From NCBI GenBank assembly GCA_963969595.1, contig OZ018417.1, positions 18,664,501-18,728,500 of the forward strand: a stretch of DNA of 64,000 bases. Direction: 5' to 3'. A program made the translations under genes and the position numbers. Shown here piece after piece: positions 1 through 11,789 of the stretch (the stretch's first letter is position 1; the number at the start of each line of letters is the position of its first letter). The notes beneath the pieces were generated by a model. That model searched no databases. It saw only the letters and a list, made by a program, of their open reading frames with translations, and had not been told where the DNA came from. This stretch comes from Neckera pumila. Taxonomy: Eukaryota > Streptophyta > Bryopsida > Hypnales > Neckeraceae.

Positions 1-54
1 GAATGTAGTGGATTAAATTGGCTATTTCCTCCTCCACCTACTTGGGTTGGTTAA

Positions 55-631
55 CCCCTAATGGTTCATGACTATATTTCACCATAAACCATTTAAAAAA
101 TTGTCATGAATTTTTTAGTGCAAAGACTTACAATGAAAAAGACAATTTTTTTGGCATATTCAACTATAGGATCTTGCATTAGACTTGAATGAAAATGCGT
201 GGAAAAAAATTATAGAAAATTTGACCATACAAGATATTTGTGTTCAAAGTGAAAAGAAAATATGAAAATCAAGTTTTATTTAATTTTTTTAATCCTAGAC
301 CTTCAATTCAATTCTTCAATATAGAAAATTTAAACTAAATATTGGTACTAGTACAAAAATTTTAAGCTAGAAACACTCAAAGTATTATAATCGTGATTAT
401 AATCTAGTCACACAAGGTGCAAAATCCATTTTCTTTACTTCAAAAATAAATATCTTGCAATCCATGTGATCAAAGATCTTGAAATTTTTTCTATACATTT
501 CTATAATAATTCAATGCAAGACCCTAAGATTAAATATGCAAAAACAACAATTTTTAAAGTCTTTTATTCTTTGCTATAGAATTAACAGTTTTGAATGTTT
601 TTGATGAAAAAAGGCCTTAGGGTTTTAGGGA
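55..631. mobile_element. TTAA-flanked MITE-like element, copy D
   Basis: The left end is TTAA (51-54) followed by CCCCTAATGG. The right end is a Tn-like mirror, AAGGCCTTAGGGTTTTAGGG, followed by A and TTAA (632-635). The right 40 bases closely resemble the right end of the copy at 21,478-22,389 (GTTTTTxxxAAAAAAAGGCCTT...). No ORF of note is inside. The right terminus is degenerate (GGGA instead of GGGG), so this is the weakest of the four copies in the window. Confidence 0.55.
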
Positions 632-1214
632 TTAATCCCTATAAGATCAAGTACTATAGTCATTGAATGACTAATTGGAAATTTGGATAGGTTCCTAAGA
701 TATCAATTTTGAATGGATCATTTTGAAATTTTGACACAGTGAGTGGACATGTACTGTCTTATCGGATGTTTTTTTTTTTTATAGATTGGGTGCCTAGATC
801 AAAAGTTACATTGCCTAAAGTTTCTAAATTTTTTCCACACATCTTCATAGTTCAAAAGTTACAGGGCTGAAAATAAATAAAATAAAATAATAATCTTCAA
901 TTTTTTCATATTACCCTAAAAATTGAATTCTTTTTGACAATTTTTGTTTGAAATGTGCCCCAAAATCTTTATAAGTCATCTTAAATGTTTTGGGCTACAA
1001 AGTTTTGAGGCTAAAATCCTCATGGTGGGGAATTGAGTTGACAATCAATAAAAACAATTCAATAATTTTAAATGCAAAATAATACAATTTTAATGCAAAA
1101 CTAACACAAATCAAGCATTTAAAGGTAGATAGGCCTATTACCATGCAAATTAGCAATTTGAATATCTTGGGGACATCTTTAAAAAAGGTACATATTTTTC
1201 AAAAGTATAGACAT
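632..1214. other. AT-rich intergenic, nothing recognised
   Basis: AT-rich sequence with short homopolymer runs. I see no coding signal, RNA gene or clear repeat boundary. Confidence 0.6.
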
Positions 1215-1403
1215 GGGCAATTTCATTAAAATGGCGGTATTCCAAGTGCCACTTTGACAGTGTGCCATTTTGACTATTGATGATAGATATAAATTTCAGA
1301 ACGGTTGTCCTGAACCATCTAGGACAAGTATAGATCAAGATCGATCAGCTGTTTTGAACTTCACGCTATTTAAAAAAATATAGCCATTTTAATGAAGTTG
1401 CCT
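1215..1403. mobile_element. GGGCAATTT MITE, copy 1
   Basis: A 189-bp element with imperfect terminal inverted repeats. It begins GGGCAATTTCATTAAAATGG and ends with the mirror GCCATTTTAATGAAGTTGCC. The inner part (AAGTGCCACTTTGACxGTGTGCCATTTT) is shared with the copy at 9,084-9,273. It has no coding capacity. A target duplication is not clear. It sits 14 bases left of the CACTA target duplication. Confidence 0.75.
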
Positions 1404-1439
1404 ATATGCTTGTTTCACAACACTACAAGAAAACGGGTA

Positions 1440-1930
1440 TTTTATGACTGCAAAAATATGACCGGAGATGACTGGTGACTACTCGTAATCATATTCTTGG
1501 AGGCCAATACCTTGGTGAAAAATACAACTGCAAAATATGACTGCCAGTCATTCTTTGGCCTTGTACCTCATGGGCGTATACTATATACCCGTTGGGAATG
1601 CGAAAATACTCTGTAGGGAACGACAGGGAACATGTTTGGGAACGTTGAGTCATATTGCGAGTCATATTTTTGCTAGAGTCATATTTTGCAGTCACATCTC
1701 TATGGTCGTGACATTTTTTCTTTCGGGACAGCCCAAAGGAAATTTGGGCGGGCAGTCGTATTTTGGTGTTAGTCATATTTTGCAGTCATTTTTCTATGGT
1801 AGTGACATTTTTTTTCTTTTAGGGCAGCCAAGGGAAATTTGGGCGGGTAGTCATATTTTTGCCTTAGTCATTTTTGCAGTCATATTTTTTTGTCAGTCAT
1901 ATTTTGTAGTTACATTTTTTTGTTAGTAAA
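1440..1930. repeat. Left subterminal repeat array of the CACTA element
   Basis: Many copies of (C)AGTCATATTTT in both orientations, spaced about 15-40 bases apart. The small open frames here (for example 1,537-1,926) are by-products of the repeat and not genes. Confidence 0.8.
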
Positions 1931-2480
1931 TTTTATTTCTTTTGGGGTAGACTAAGGGAAAGGTGTGCAATCTAAGATGGCCCTCTTGTATTCCTTTGGG
2001 TAAAAGTGTGACTTTATTTCATAATTGCTTATTAAAAAAAATAAAATTGTATGCTGTGTCCATTATAGAATTGGCGTCTAATAATTTGGGGTGGCACATG
2101 TTTAAATTTTAACTAATATATTCTAAATTTTCAGATAGCCTAAAGAAAATTTGGACGGAAAACATGTTTGGAGAGTGTTCAGTTATATTTTTGCCTCAAT
2201 CATAATTTGTGGTCATATTTTTTTGTCAGTCATATTTTGTAATCACATTTGTTTGGTAGCCATTTTTTTTCTTTTGGGGCAACTTAAGGAAAAGGTGAGC
2301 AATCTAAGATGTCCCTCTTGTAATTTGGCCATTAGGGTCATTCCTTTGAGTGTAGATGTGGCTTTATTTGATGTCTATTATAAAAACATTATTTTTTCGG
2401 GTGCTATGTCACCTATAGAACTAGCATCAAACACTTTGGAAAGGCGTATGTTTATATTTTAATTAATATATTTAAAATTT
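1840..2480. repeat. Diverged tandem duplication, period about 332 bp
   Basis: The segment containing TTGGGGTAGACTAAGGGAAA (from 1,942) recurs as TTGGGGCAACTTAAGGAAAA (from 2,274). Both copies are followed by GCAATCTAAGATG, and by matching AATATATT(C/T)AAATTTTCA stretches. It lies inside the CACTA element. Confidence 0.65.
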
Positions 2481-5139
2481 TCATAGGACTTAGAAGAGAA
2501 GTAGAGAGGAATAAAACAATTAACAGCAAGAGATAATTATATATTCTTTTAGAGATTTAGGGGGAAATTAGAGAAGAATGAAAGCCTATGAACAAACTAT
2601 AACACCAAGGCAATACCAAATCTAAGGGCCCAGGTTAGAAAACGGGCTTGCCTTATCCCATTGTTGGAACTTATTGTGAGGTTGATTGATTGTGATACAA
2701 ATTGAAAGCTAATTAGATTGATTAATACAAAATGAAATATAATGCATTTAATCTAGTGATGTAGATTGAAGGTTGTAGAATTTAGAAAAAACACTTGAAG
2801 CTTGGAAAAAGTCTAATCTAAAGAGGAGAAAAGGGAGTGTGAGAAAAATCTATACCCGAGTGGCCATGGAGCAAGAGTAAGTGAGGAGTGCAACTTGTAT
2901 TGAAAGTCTAAGAGTTTGAAGTAGAAGTACAGGTTCCAAGTTGCTACTTGAAGCTTTGGGCATAGAAGACTAATTTGACCCCCTTATAGAAGTTTGACTA
3001 TGTATTAATAAAAAAAAATTGTTGATTATAACATGCATAGTTGACCAAATGGAGTTTTAAAGTCTTAAGTATATACTTAGTTAGCACTTATGAGGCTTAT
3101 GTCATTACAATTGTTTAATTTATAAAATAATTAGAAATTAATTAGTAGAAACAGAAGTCAAAGATTTTCATTCTAAAATATCCCAAAAAATAAAGAAAAA
3201 AAGAAAAAATGTAGAAAATAATTTAGAGAAAGTCAAGAGGGGGAAGTAGAAAAAAATAGGTTGAAAGAGAAGAAAAGGATCATAGATAGAATCTATACAA
3301 CTTGTTATAAAAGTCATCATTTAAGTTGTATATATAAGGATACAAAAAATGCAACAAAAATGGATCAATGCAAGCCTTATGATACAATTACAATATGAAT
3401 GACGAAAAATGGAAATGTGGTAGAAACGGATTTTGAGGCATGTCTTTAAATTTGGCACTTTGTTATTTCTATTCTCATAAAAAGCATAGTTACATTACAA
3501 ATTAAGAGGTTTAAGTCACACTTTTAAGAATTTACTAAAATCCAACTTTGAATTCAAGATCATTTAGGTAATTTCTAGAGGTTCCCAATTATATATCACA
3601 ATTTTAAAATAGATAAAAATTAAAGAAGATAAAATACTATAAAGTGAGATAGTCTAGAGTGTTAGTTTTGGATTAAAAATGTAAAAAAGTCATCCAATTC
3701 AAATTAGAAGGGAACCTTAAAATTTAGGTGATATTTTGAATCCAATCTTGAAAGTAAAAATTAATTTAGACTTATAGGCTAAAAGAAAATGTGGATGAAG
3801 TCTTGAAGGATGAATTAGAGACAAAATTTCATCCATCTATAATTTTTGCTAAAAATATCCCATTATAAAGATTTTTATTATTTTATAATGGATATGCAGT
3901 GCTCTACAACTTAAGCTTACAAACATTTTGAATTTCTCAGCTTAGATTTGGAAGTCTAGAGTTTTGGCCTAGATTGAATGAAACCATGTAAAACCACCTC
4001 AAATCCTCTCATTTTTACAATTTGTATCAGTTTTATTTAAGATTTGATCCACTTACACTTTATCATTAGCAAATACTTGTTCATTGCTTAGAATGCCAAG
4101 TGAATAATATTTAAATATCCTACTTATAATTTGAAGCTCAATAACAAAGAACATGGTTGTTTATGGCCTAACAACAAAGAACATGGTTGTCTTTTATCTC
4201 AAGGATATAGATAAAATACTCATATATGTTATGTGTTGAAGTTTGTTTATTTTTTGAGAATGTTCTCAGCAATGTTATATGAGCTACATTTTTAGAGTCT
4301 CTACACGCCCTACAAAAGTCATAAAATTATTTATATGAAGATTGAAGCTTACCGTAGGCACACGCGCTCTTGTATTGCAATTAAAAAATTGTTGTTTGGT
4401 TATAGACTATAAAAATATAGTCCCTTTTTTTCTTCAAAGATGCTTTTAAATAGTGCCTCTATCAAATACTTTTGCCCCCAAAGACTTTGTGCACGGACGT
4501 AGATACTTTGACAAATGCATGGCATTTATTTAGATTTATTTTGCCATAATTGTCGGTGCTTTAAGGCCTTGCAGCTTTTCTTCATGCATTTTGTGGATTT
4601 TTAGTCTCGGATATATACGCAATTCCCATAGTCCCGTATTATATATATTGTGAGTTTTTTGTAATATGTATGCAATCCAACATTTTTTATATTTTTATAT
4701 TTTTTAAATTTGGTCTTCACCTAACTTTTTGGTCTTTTTAATTTGATAATTTTTACAAAAGTCGTCCTCTAAGCCGTTTTAGTGCCAATGACCCATGTGT
4801 TTAATTCATGAATTGTATACCCAGGATTTTTGTGTCAACATATGTATTCACTTTGGTTCAAATTTGGTTGTTAAAAAAGCTTCATTGCTTAGTATAGTCA
4901 TATTTGGTCAGTCTCATGACTAAAACATATCATGTACATAACTAGAGTAAGTCATGTGCATGACTTAGACAAGTCACATAACTAGAGCAAGTTGTGACAA
5001 TTGTGCACAACTAGGGCAAGTCATGTAACTAGGGATTTAAAACCCTAGCCGCCACTTTCATGTAGCCGCCACTACTTTAGGGTTTTAAAATCCTAGCCTC
5101 CATTTTTTTGGAATTGCCTCCTCAAAGTGCAACATTTGG
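2481..5139. other. CACTA interior without coding capacity
   Basis: AT-rich filler of the CACTA element. I see a short direct repeat (AACAAAGAACATGGTTGT at about 4,144 and 4,171) and a cluster of AAGTCATGT/ACTAGAGCAAG motifs near 4,920-5,040. No transposase motifs and no frame above 60 codons of interest were seen. Confidence 0.6.
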
Positions 5140-5760
5140 CTTTTTCGTTTCGTCTTCTTTGTTTCTTGTTACCTCTTAGGGTTTGCTTCTTGTTGCCTTT
5201 TAGCTCTTTTTTCTTGTTGCCTCTTGGTTCTTGTTAATGCCTTTTAGATCTTGTTTCTTTTTGCTTCTAAATTCTTGCTTCTTGTTGCTTCTAAGTTCTT
5301 GCCTCTTGTTGCTTCTTAGTTCTTGCTTCTTGTTTTTAACTTTCTCTTGTTACCTCTTAGTTCTTAGTTTTTGCTTCTTAGTTCTTGTTCTTTGCTTTTA
5401 GTTTCCTCTTGTTACTTCTTCGTTCTTAGTTTTTGCTTTTTATTTTCTTTTGTTGCTTTTTTAGTTCTTGCTTCTAACTCCTTGTTGTTGCATCTTAATT
5501 TATGCTTTTTGTTACTTCTAGTTGCATCTTAGTTCTTGCTTTTTCTTCTTATTTGTTGCATTTTCTTGCATCTTAACTTGTGTTTGTTGTTGTTTGTTGT
5601 TGCAACTTAGTTCTTGTTTTTTGTTTTTTTTGTTGTATCTTGTTGCATCTTACTTCTTGCTTGTTGTTACCTCTAAGTACTTGCCATCTTTTGCTTGTTG
5701 TCCCTTCTATTACCATTGTTATTCTTTCTTCTTGTTTATTTGCAATTTTCTAAAGAAGGT
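5140..5760. repeat. Pyrimidine-rich degenerate tandem repeat (CTTGTTGCxTCTTAGTT type)
   Basis: Some 600 bases of irregular repetition of TTCTTGTTGCTTCTTAGTTC-like units on the + strand. The open frame at 5,522-5,812 is a low-complexity product of this repeat (runs of Phe, Leu, Cys), so I do not call it a gene. Confidence 0.7.
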
Positions 5761-6399
5761 GTTTATGACTTTTCTTATCTTAAACTTGTGCAACATACTT
5801 ATATTGCTTTAAATCTTTGAAGGTTGAGCTATATTGTTCATTTCACTGAAAATTAACCTCTTTGATTGTATATATAGACACTAAGCTGAAATGAAGTTAT
5901 TAGAGGCTATTTGCAACACCAAAGAGGCAACATCTTCACATATTTGTAAAAAATATAGGTCTTATAAATGTGTGGGAATATACATTAATAGAGTGCCATT
6001 GTGATATGCTTTGTGTTAGTGACTAATAAATGTGATTGAGAAGAGTCACATTCTTTCTTGCATTTTCTTTCTCTAATATGATTGTCTTTTGTGCATCTCA
6101 AAAATCATATGTACTCATTTTTTATTGGATGGAGTCTTTTGTTTAGCTGTTAAATCATATTAATGCATGATTGCAATGCGTCATGTTCATTTAGAATGTA
6201 TAGACAATAAGACTGAAGTTTATGATGGAAACTATTGTTAGCCTCAGTTACCTCAATTACAAACCATGCACACAAATCTAAAAATGTGACTCTCAGTTAC
6301 TTGGAATATCACTTGCTTCAATTATATTTCACAAAATATACTGGTGAAAATTTGATTGGTTATAGTCATATAATGCTTACATTTATGCCAAGAATGTGA

Positions 6400-7040
6400 C
6401 TCAGTTCTTTTAAAAATATGACTACATTCAATCATAAAATTATAAAAAACATTCCATATAAACTACCACATCATCCAAAATATGACTCATAGGAGTCATG
6501 TTTCAAGTTAACAAGAAACATGACTCACAAGGGTCATATTCTACATCACCCAACAATATGATTCACAAAAGTCATTTTTCAACAAAAAATATGACTCACA
6601 AGAGTCATCTTTCACAACAACAACAAAATGACTCACAAGAGTCATATTCACATCAATAAAGAGTATGACTCACCATAGTCATATGCCATGTCAGTCAAAA
6701 TATGACCCACCATAGTCATATTCTACGTCAGCCAAAAATATGACTACACGCAGTCATATGCCACGTAGGATTTTTTTTTTTTTGCTCGGGCACCTCAAGA
6801 AAAAGTCAAGTATATTAAAAATGGTCAATGTATATGCCACGTTGGCAAAATATGGCTTATTTTGGCTAATTATACTTCCCAATCCATATGACTGCAAATA
6901 TGACTTATGTCTGAAGCGACTCGTTGGTAATGATTAGACCCAGTCATAGCGTGAATCATCTACAGTGATTTCTGCGTGAGTCATATTTTGAGATTTTACA
7001 ACTCAATGCAGTCATATTTTGCAGTCATAAAACATCATTT
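6400..7040. repeat. Right subterminal repeat array of the CACTA element
   Basis: About 15 copies of ATATGACTCAC(A/C)A(A/G)AGTCATATT-like units in alternating orientation, mirroring the array at the left end. They form many short hairpins. No gene. Confidence 0.8.
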
Positions 7041-7053
7041 TGTTGTAGTGCAA

Positions 7054-9083
7054 ATCAAATCCAAGGGAAAATTCTAATTTTACAATTATATTTATAATTT
7101 TTGTAAATTTTTGAAGTGGTCTCTTTTGAAATTGGTTCTAAACCCTTCATAGAGTGAAGTCATAAATATCCTATAAACAATTTATAATTGCGCTCCCACA
7201 TTATTAATGGTGAGTAATTGCAAGAAACACTTGTCCTATTTTTTTCCTCTTTCCCTCGGACAAGTGGTTTTTTGCTCATAACTTTTGCAGCTTTTGTTTG
7301 TTTGGCGTGAAATTTGGAATGAAGGTACATGTAGTAGTTGCAGACATAAAATATTTTTATCATATTCTTTAAAATTAGTTTACTATTTTTAACCTGCCCC
7401 CAATTGGATGTCTACCTTGGCCATTTTGGCAGTTTTTAGTCCTAATTTTGACCCAAAAATGCAAATTTGAAGCCATAAATAGGACATCTTGGAGGTCTAC
7501 TAACATTACAAGAACTAATGATGAGTTTTTATGAAAATAGAAACATGTTAGTTGCACACATGGGGTCAAAGTGACCTTCATTTGCGCAAAGGTTACAAAG
7601 AGGGAAAAGGTTTCCTATATAAATTCTTTGGTGCAATATGAGCACAATCTTCTCTAACAAAATGGATTTTTTTTAATTTTAAAAAAAAATACTAGAAATG
7701 AAAAGCTTCAAAGGCCCTTTTTTTTCTATTTTCTATTCCCAGTAGCTTCTGTAGTACTCTGCAGCAGTCTATAGTATTGCATAGTCTTGAATCAACGATT
7801 TAAATCTGTAGCAGTTTTGTGGACACGTAGTACTGGTAGTATTGCATGGTATTGCCAATCCTATGGCCAAAAATTGCATTTTTGAGCCAAAAGCAAGAAG
7901 TGTAACTTGCAACCACCCTGATGCGCTATCCATAAATTAAAAAAGACTAAAAGAGGTAGATGATTCTACCTCCAATATGCACCCCTCCAAATATTCTCAA
8001 AATGTAGTGTTATCCTCATTCTTGTCCGCATTATAATGTATCCAAAACTACAACCTAAATCTCTATTAGTCTATTACCACCCTTTTAGAAGTGTAAAATC
8101 CTTTTGCCAATTGCCATTGTTTTTTTAAAATCAAATAGTCATTGTTGTGATTTTTCCACTACAATGACCATATTTTTTACTAAATGAACGTGTTTGGCTG
8201 ATTTTTGGGACAATATTGGAGCCAAGATTAGGATGATAGAATTAGAAAGTGAACAAAAATAGGCTTGTCTACCTTGTGTATCCTAAGTGCATCATGGGAC
8301 TTTGTGTACCATGGTATACAATTATCACTTAAATTCAATATCAAAGCTCTTTTTATAAATCACAAATTTGTAATGCATTTTGCATATTCTACAATTCAAA
8401 AAGATTAAAGAAGCATGCTAATGCCCAATAGAAGGGAAACTAATGTTAGTAAAGGACTCTTACACTTTAACAATTGGAGCTTACAACATCAGTTTATGTT
8501 GAACAAACATGATGATTTGAGTTTTTGATGATGGATTTCATAGACAATATAAGATTCAATTTACTTCTTAAGACAACCAACATGTCATTGACCACTTTGG
8601 ATAATAAGAGACCTACAAATCTACAATCCAAAACCCAATTAAATAGTTGAGATAAGTAAGTTGGACTAGACGTATGTACAAGCAATCTGTTGGCGGTAGT
8701 CTGACATCCTTGGTAAGTCTACAATTGAATGAAGATTGAAATATTCAAGAGGTAAAAACAAAGAAATTTATTTTATTCTATCCTTTCAAAGTTAAAAATA
8801 TTTTATTTTGATATTAATGAATTTAATAAGCATATCAATAAATTTTATGGCAATTAAAGCATTTTCTTGGACCCACTTTTGGAAGGGAAGATTGTAACCA
8901 ATGAAGTGATGGGTGTATCACAATATCACCATATTCATCAAAGTCTCATCAATCTTCAATTATTCATTGATTAGATGAATATACATTCTTTGTTCCTATA
9001 AAAACATCAAAAATTATTCTTCAAAGTATTGCATTGTTTTTGTCCTCTGCATCTTTGTAGGATTAATTCAAATGCAATTATAT
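7054..9083. other. AT-rich intergenic
   Basis: No supported gene. There is a short irregular repeat of TAGTATTGCAT-like words at 7,745-7,860. A sequence resembling the start of the GGGTGATTGCA family (GAGTAATTGCAAGAAACAC) lies near 7,211, but I cannot define its ends. Confidence 0.55.
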
Positions 9084-9273
9084 GGGCAATTTCATTAAAA
9101 TGGCGGTATTCCAAGTGCCACTTTGACGGTGTGCCATTTTCACCATCTAAGAGAAGTATAGATTTTAGATCAGCTGTTCTGAACTGTCTAAGAGAGGCAT
9201 AGATTGTGAATGGCCGTTTTGAACTGTATTTATGCCATTTAAAAAAAAAATTGCCATTTTAATGAAATTGCCC
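9084..9273. mobile_element. GGGCAATTT MITE, copy 2
   Basis: A 190-bp element with near-perfect 20-bp inverted ends: GGGCAATTTCATTAAAATGG at the left and CCATTTTAATGAAATTGCCC at the right. The interior matches copy 1. It contains a direct echo (GAACTGTCTAAGAGAGGCATAG / CCATCTAAGAGAAGTATAG). Non-coding. Confidence 0.85.
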
Positions 9274-10276
9274 ATTTATGTAAGCTTATCATTTTTGATT
9301 TTTGATAGACAATAAGACATAGTAGTAAGCAAGTCCATTGGATATTTGGGCCAAACAAGCTCTCTAATTTAGCCCTAACTTTAGACTTTACAACTCATCC
9401 AACTTCAAAGCCCGTAGGCACTAATGCACTATACCAAATAGTGAAAGTAGGTTGCCCCATACTAATTTCTTGACACTTGATACTATATAAATATTTATTG
9501 TTATTATATAAGAATGCAATACTTTTGAATTAGGTATTTTTGTATTTAGGACTCATGAACGTTTATGTGTACAAATGAAAATATTTGGAGAAGTATTTGT
9601 TGACTTTGATGGCTTCTAAAGTAACTTTCTTGGGATAAGGCACTAAGGCAACCTCATTTCACTATTTTGTGTAGCGACAAAGCCCAAAAGATCTCAAATT
9701 TCGAGCACTTTCATTAGTTAAGGTGCACTTTGTCTGTCACTAGTAGGAGTGCTCATAAATAATTATTTTCTTGGCTTGTAAAAGTGGCCTTAAGTTAAGT
9801 GCCTACTGCCTAGCAAATCAAAGTTTTCTGCTGTGTATATGAACTGACTTACTGTAGGCGTGCGGCCCTTGGAGTCGGTCCTCGAACAAACTGGCTCTTC
9901 ACGTACGCCACCCCAATGCCACCCCAAGCTAGTCTAGCTCAGACAAGGTACAGTCGGAAGTTCATTCTCTCACGGGCGGTCGCTTGCAGAGTGACTCCAT
10001 CTCTCCGCGCGCAGCAGACACCAGTCCCGGCGGGCCCGTCCAAGTCTGCAGCCGGTCGAAACGGCAGACTTTTCCCCAGCCACCGTTTTCCCGACTGCCA
10101 CAAATTGTTCTTCGATTGTCGGACTGTCTGGTACTCTGGTAACACGGAGACAGACAATTAAATCCAAGCACCAAATTAATAACTATTAAAATGACTAAAT
10201 GTCTCTCTCTCACGCAATCGCAATCAATCCAGCTTGTGCGTGTATAAGAATAAATGTTCCAGAATCCAGAGTTTTC
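9274..10276. other. Intergenic, becoming GC-richer after 9,900
   Basis: 9,274-9,840 is AT-rich with nothing recognised. 9,880-10,160 is clearly GC-richer and open in several frames on both strands, which is a composition effect. None of those translations is recognisable. A TATA-like GTATAAGAA at about 10,240 precedes the tandem leader repeat and could be the promoter region of the gene downstream, but this is only positional. Confidence 0.4.
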
Positions 10277-10415
10277 ATCAGACTAACTCGATCGATCAGT
10301 CAGAGTGTACGTTGTTGAAGAAGTTCGCTCACTGCACCTGCACCTATATCAGACTAACTCGATCGATCAGTCAGTGTACGTTGTTGAAGAAGTTCGCGCA
10401 CTGCACCTGCACTTG
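10277..10415 (+). repeat. 71-bp tandem duplication in a probable leader region
   Basis: The unit starting ATCAGACTAACTCGATCGAT at 10,277 repeats at 10,348 with only a 3-base indel and a few substitutions, through TGTTGAAGAAGTTCGC and CACTGCACCTGCAC. It lies about 500 bases upstream of the HMA-like gene and may be in its promoter or 5' leader. Confidence 0.8.
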
Positions 10416-10899
10416 GTTCCGACTTGGTACGTTGCAGCGGTTTCGATCTCAGAGCTCGTAACTCCAGGGATTTCGAGTTTGTTCGATCAATTCGTTCTTC
10501 TACCAGTTGAAGCGCAACGAATTGAAGGTGATTTCGCAATTCCAATTCATGAAGTGGCCCCGTCAGTTTCCATTCTGGCTTTTGAATGAATATATATTTC
10601 ATACCGCGCGGTCCCCAAGAAATACTTGAGTTGATATTGTCGTACAATTGACATCTTAGCCTAGACTGGAGCTGGTGTGGATCAGAGAAGCTCCGTATGA
10701 TCAAACTCATATACATGCTTTTCTGATGCTCGTGTGAATTATGTGCTCCAAAATACTGCATCTGTGGATCGATTTCTTCACGTACTTTGAATTGAGCAGA
10801 CACTACTTATACTGTAACAGACCAGTGACTGCCAGCGAAGTCGGCTTACGGATATCCAAGCTCTTCAAACGCTCCCGCTGAGACCCCAACCGTTTCATC

Positions 10900-11120
10900 A
10901 TGCCGTTCGACAAACCGATTAAGAACAAGGAGGTATGGAATCCAATAGAATTGAGGAAGTAAATTAGAGATGGTATTGTGTTCCCAAGGAGTTCTCAGCT
11001 CCGAAAGTCCTATATCGATCTGTTTATCTTTTCTTATCTTGACACCTATCGATTTGTCGAACGCAGATTTATGGCGAGGAGAATCCTCCATTCCGAATGG
11101 ACCAACCAGAGATTCCGAGG
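10900..11120 (+). CDS. Candidate upstream exons of the HMA-like gene (two exons)
   Basis: This is a proposal only. An 11-codon exon (10,900-10,932, beginning MPFDKP) ends GAG followed by GTATGG. A second exon of 18 codons (11,067-11,120) sits between ACGCAG and GTACTG. Both are phase 0 and would join in frame to the exon at 11,790. The arrangement copies the gene at 55,136-56,617. There a 5-codon first exon also ends GAG|GTATGG, a second phase-0 exon contains PPW...IP (compare PPF...IP here), and the HMA exon follows. The predicted protein would be 99 residues. The alternative is that these bases are 5' untranslated and translation begins at 11,790. Confidence 0.38.
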
Positions 11121-11789
11121 GTACTGGAAATCAAAGCTATGAACCCTTTCAATATGATCCGAAGTCATGTCGTCTTTAATTCCTTCGAGTTATTCATTCT
11201 TTGAGTAATTAACATAGTGTCAGTGGTTAAATTCTATATTATTTTGTTAAAATGATGAAATTTCATGAAACTGACGGGGATAGTAAAAGACGTACCGTGT
11301 TTTGAGGCACCAGAGCAATTTTGACTTTTGAGATGCCCTACTGAAAACTGGATCCGTTTGGGGTTGCCCAACAAATACTAGAGTCCACTCAGTTGCACTC
11401 ATAAACCGGCCTGTCCTATATTCTAGAGCTCAATGGTTTCAGTTGACCACCCCAATTAAAACGCATAATTATGAGCTTGTGCTTAAAGTTGCAGTTTCAT
11501 AGTGCGCCCCCATGTAAAGACACTTTCTTGAAAATGTAGTTTCAACTGAAAATGGAAAGGATGTGTGTTTCAACCCTTCTAACAATCAATTAAGTGGTTG
11601 AAACGACATCCAAACGTCATTTGGGATATGGTTTTCATAACGGTCATGCACTACTTCATGTTAGAGTATTGTTAGAGTTTTGAGCACTTGAAGATGACAT
11701 AATTACATAAATCTATTGCAGTCCTAGTCTTAAGCTAGAGCTTTGTGCAGAGGACATTGACGATGCTTTTTATTTGCATATTATCGCAG

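Larger units (their letters stand above)
1421..7050. mobile_element. Non-autonomous CACTA (En/Spm-type) DNA transposon, 5.63 kb
   Basis: The left terminus CACTACAAGAAAAC and the right terminus (reverse complement CACTACAACAAAATG) are canonical plant CACTA ends. Each is followed by TTTATGACTGCAAAATATGAC, giving an imperfect TIR of about 40 bp. A perfect 3-bp target duplication CAA flanks it (1,418-1,420 and 7,051-7,053). The first 500 and last 650 bases are packed with direct and inverted copies of AGTCATATTTT, the kind of subterminal repeat that TNPA-like proteins bind in this superfamily. No transposase-like reading frame is present inside, so movement would need a transposase supplied in trans. 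The interior contains a tandem duplication and a pyrimidine-rich block, listed separately. Confidence 0.9.

Noticed and set aside
1537..2462. Open frames of 129 and 103 codons at the left end of the CACTA element
   Set aside because: They encode repeated SHIFxxVIF-type words generated by the AGTCATATTTT subterminal repeat.
5140..7040. CRISPR-like spaced repeats
   Set aside because: Units are degenerate, overlapping and in both orientations with no constant spacers. They are explained by low-complexity sequence and CACTA subterminal repeats.
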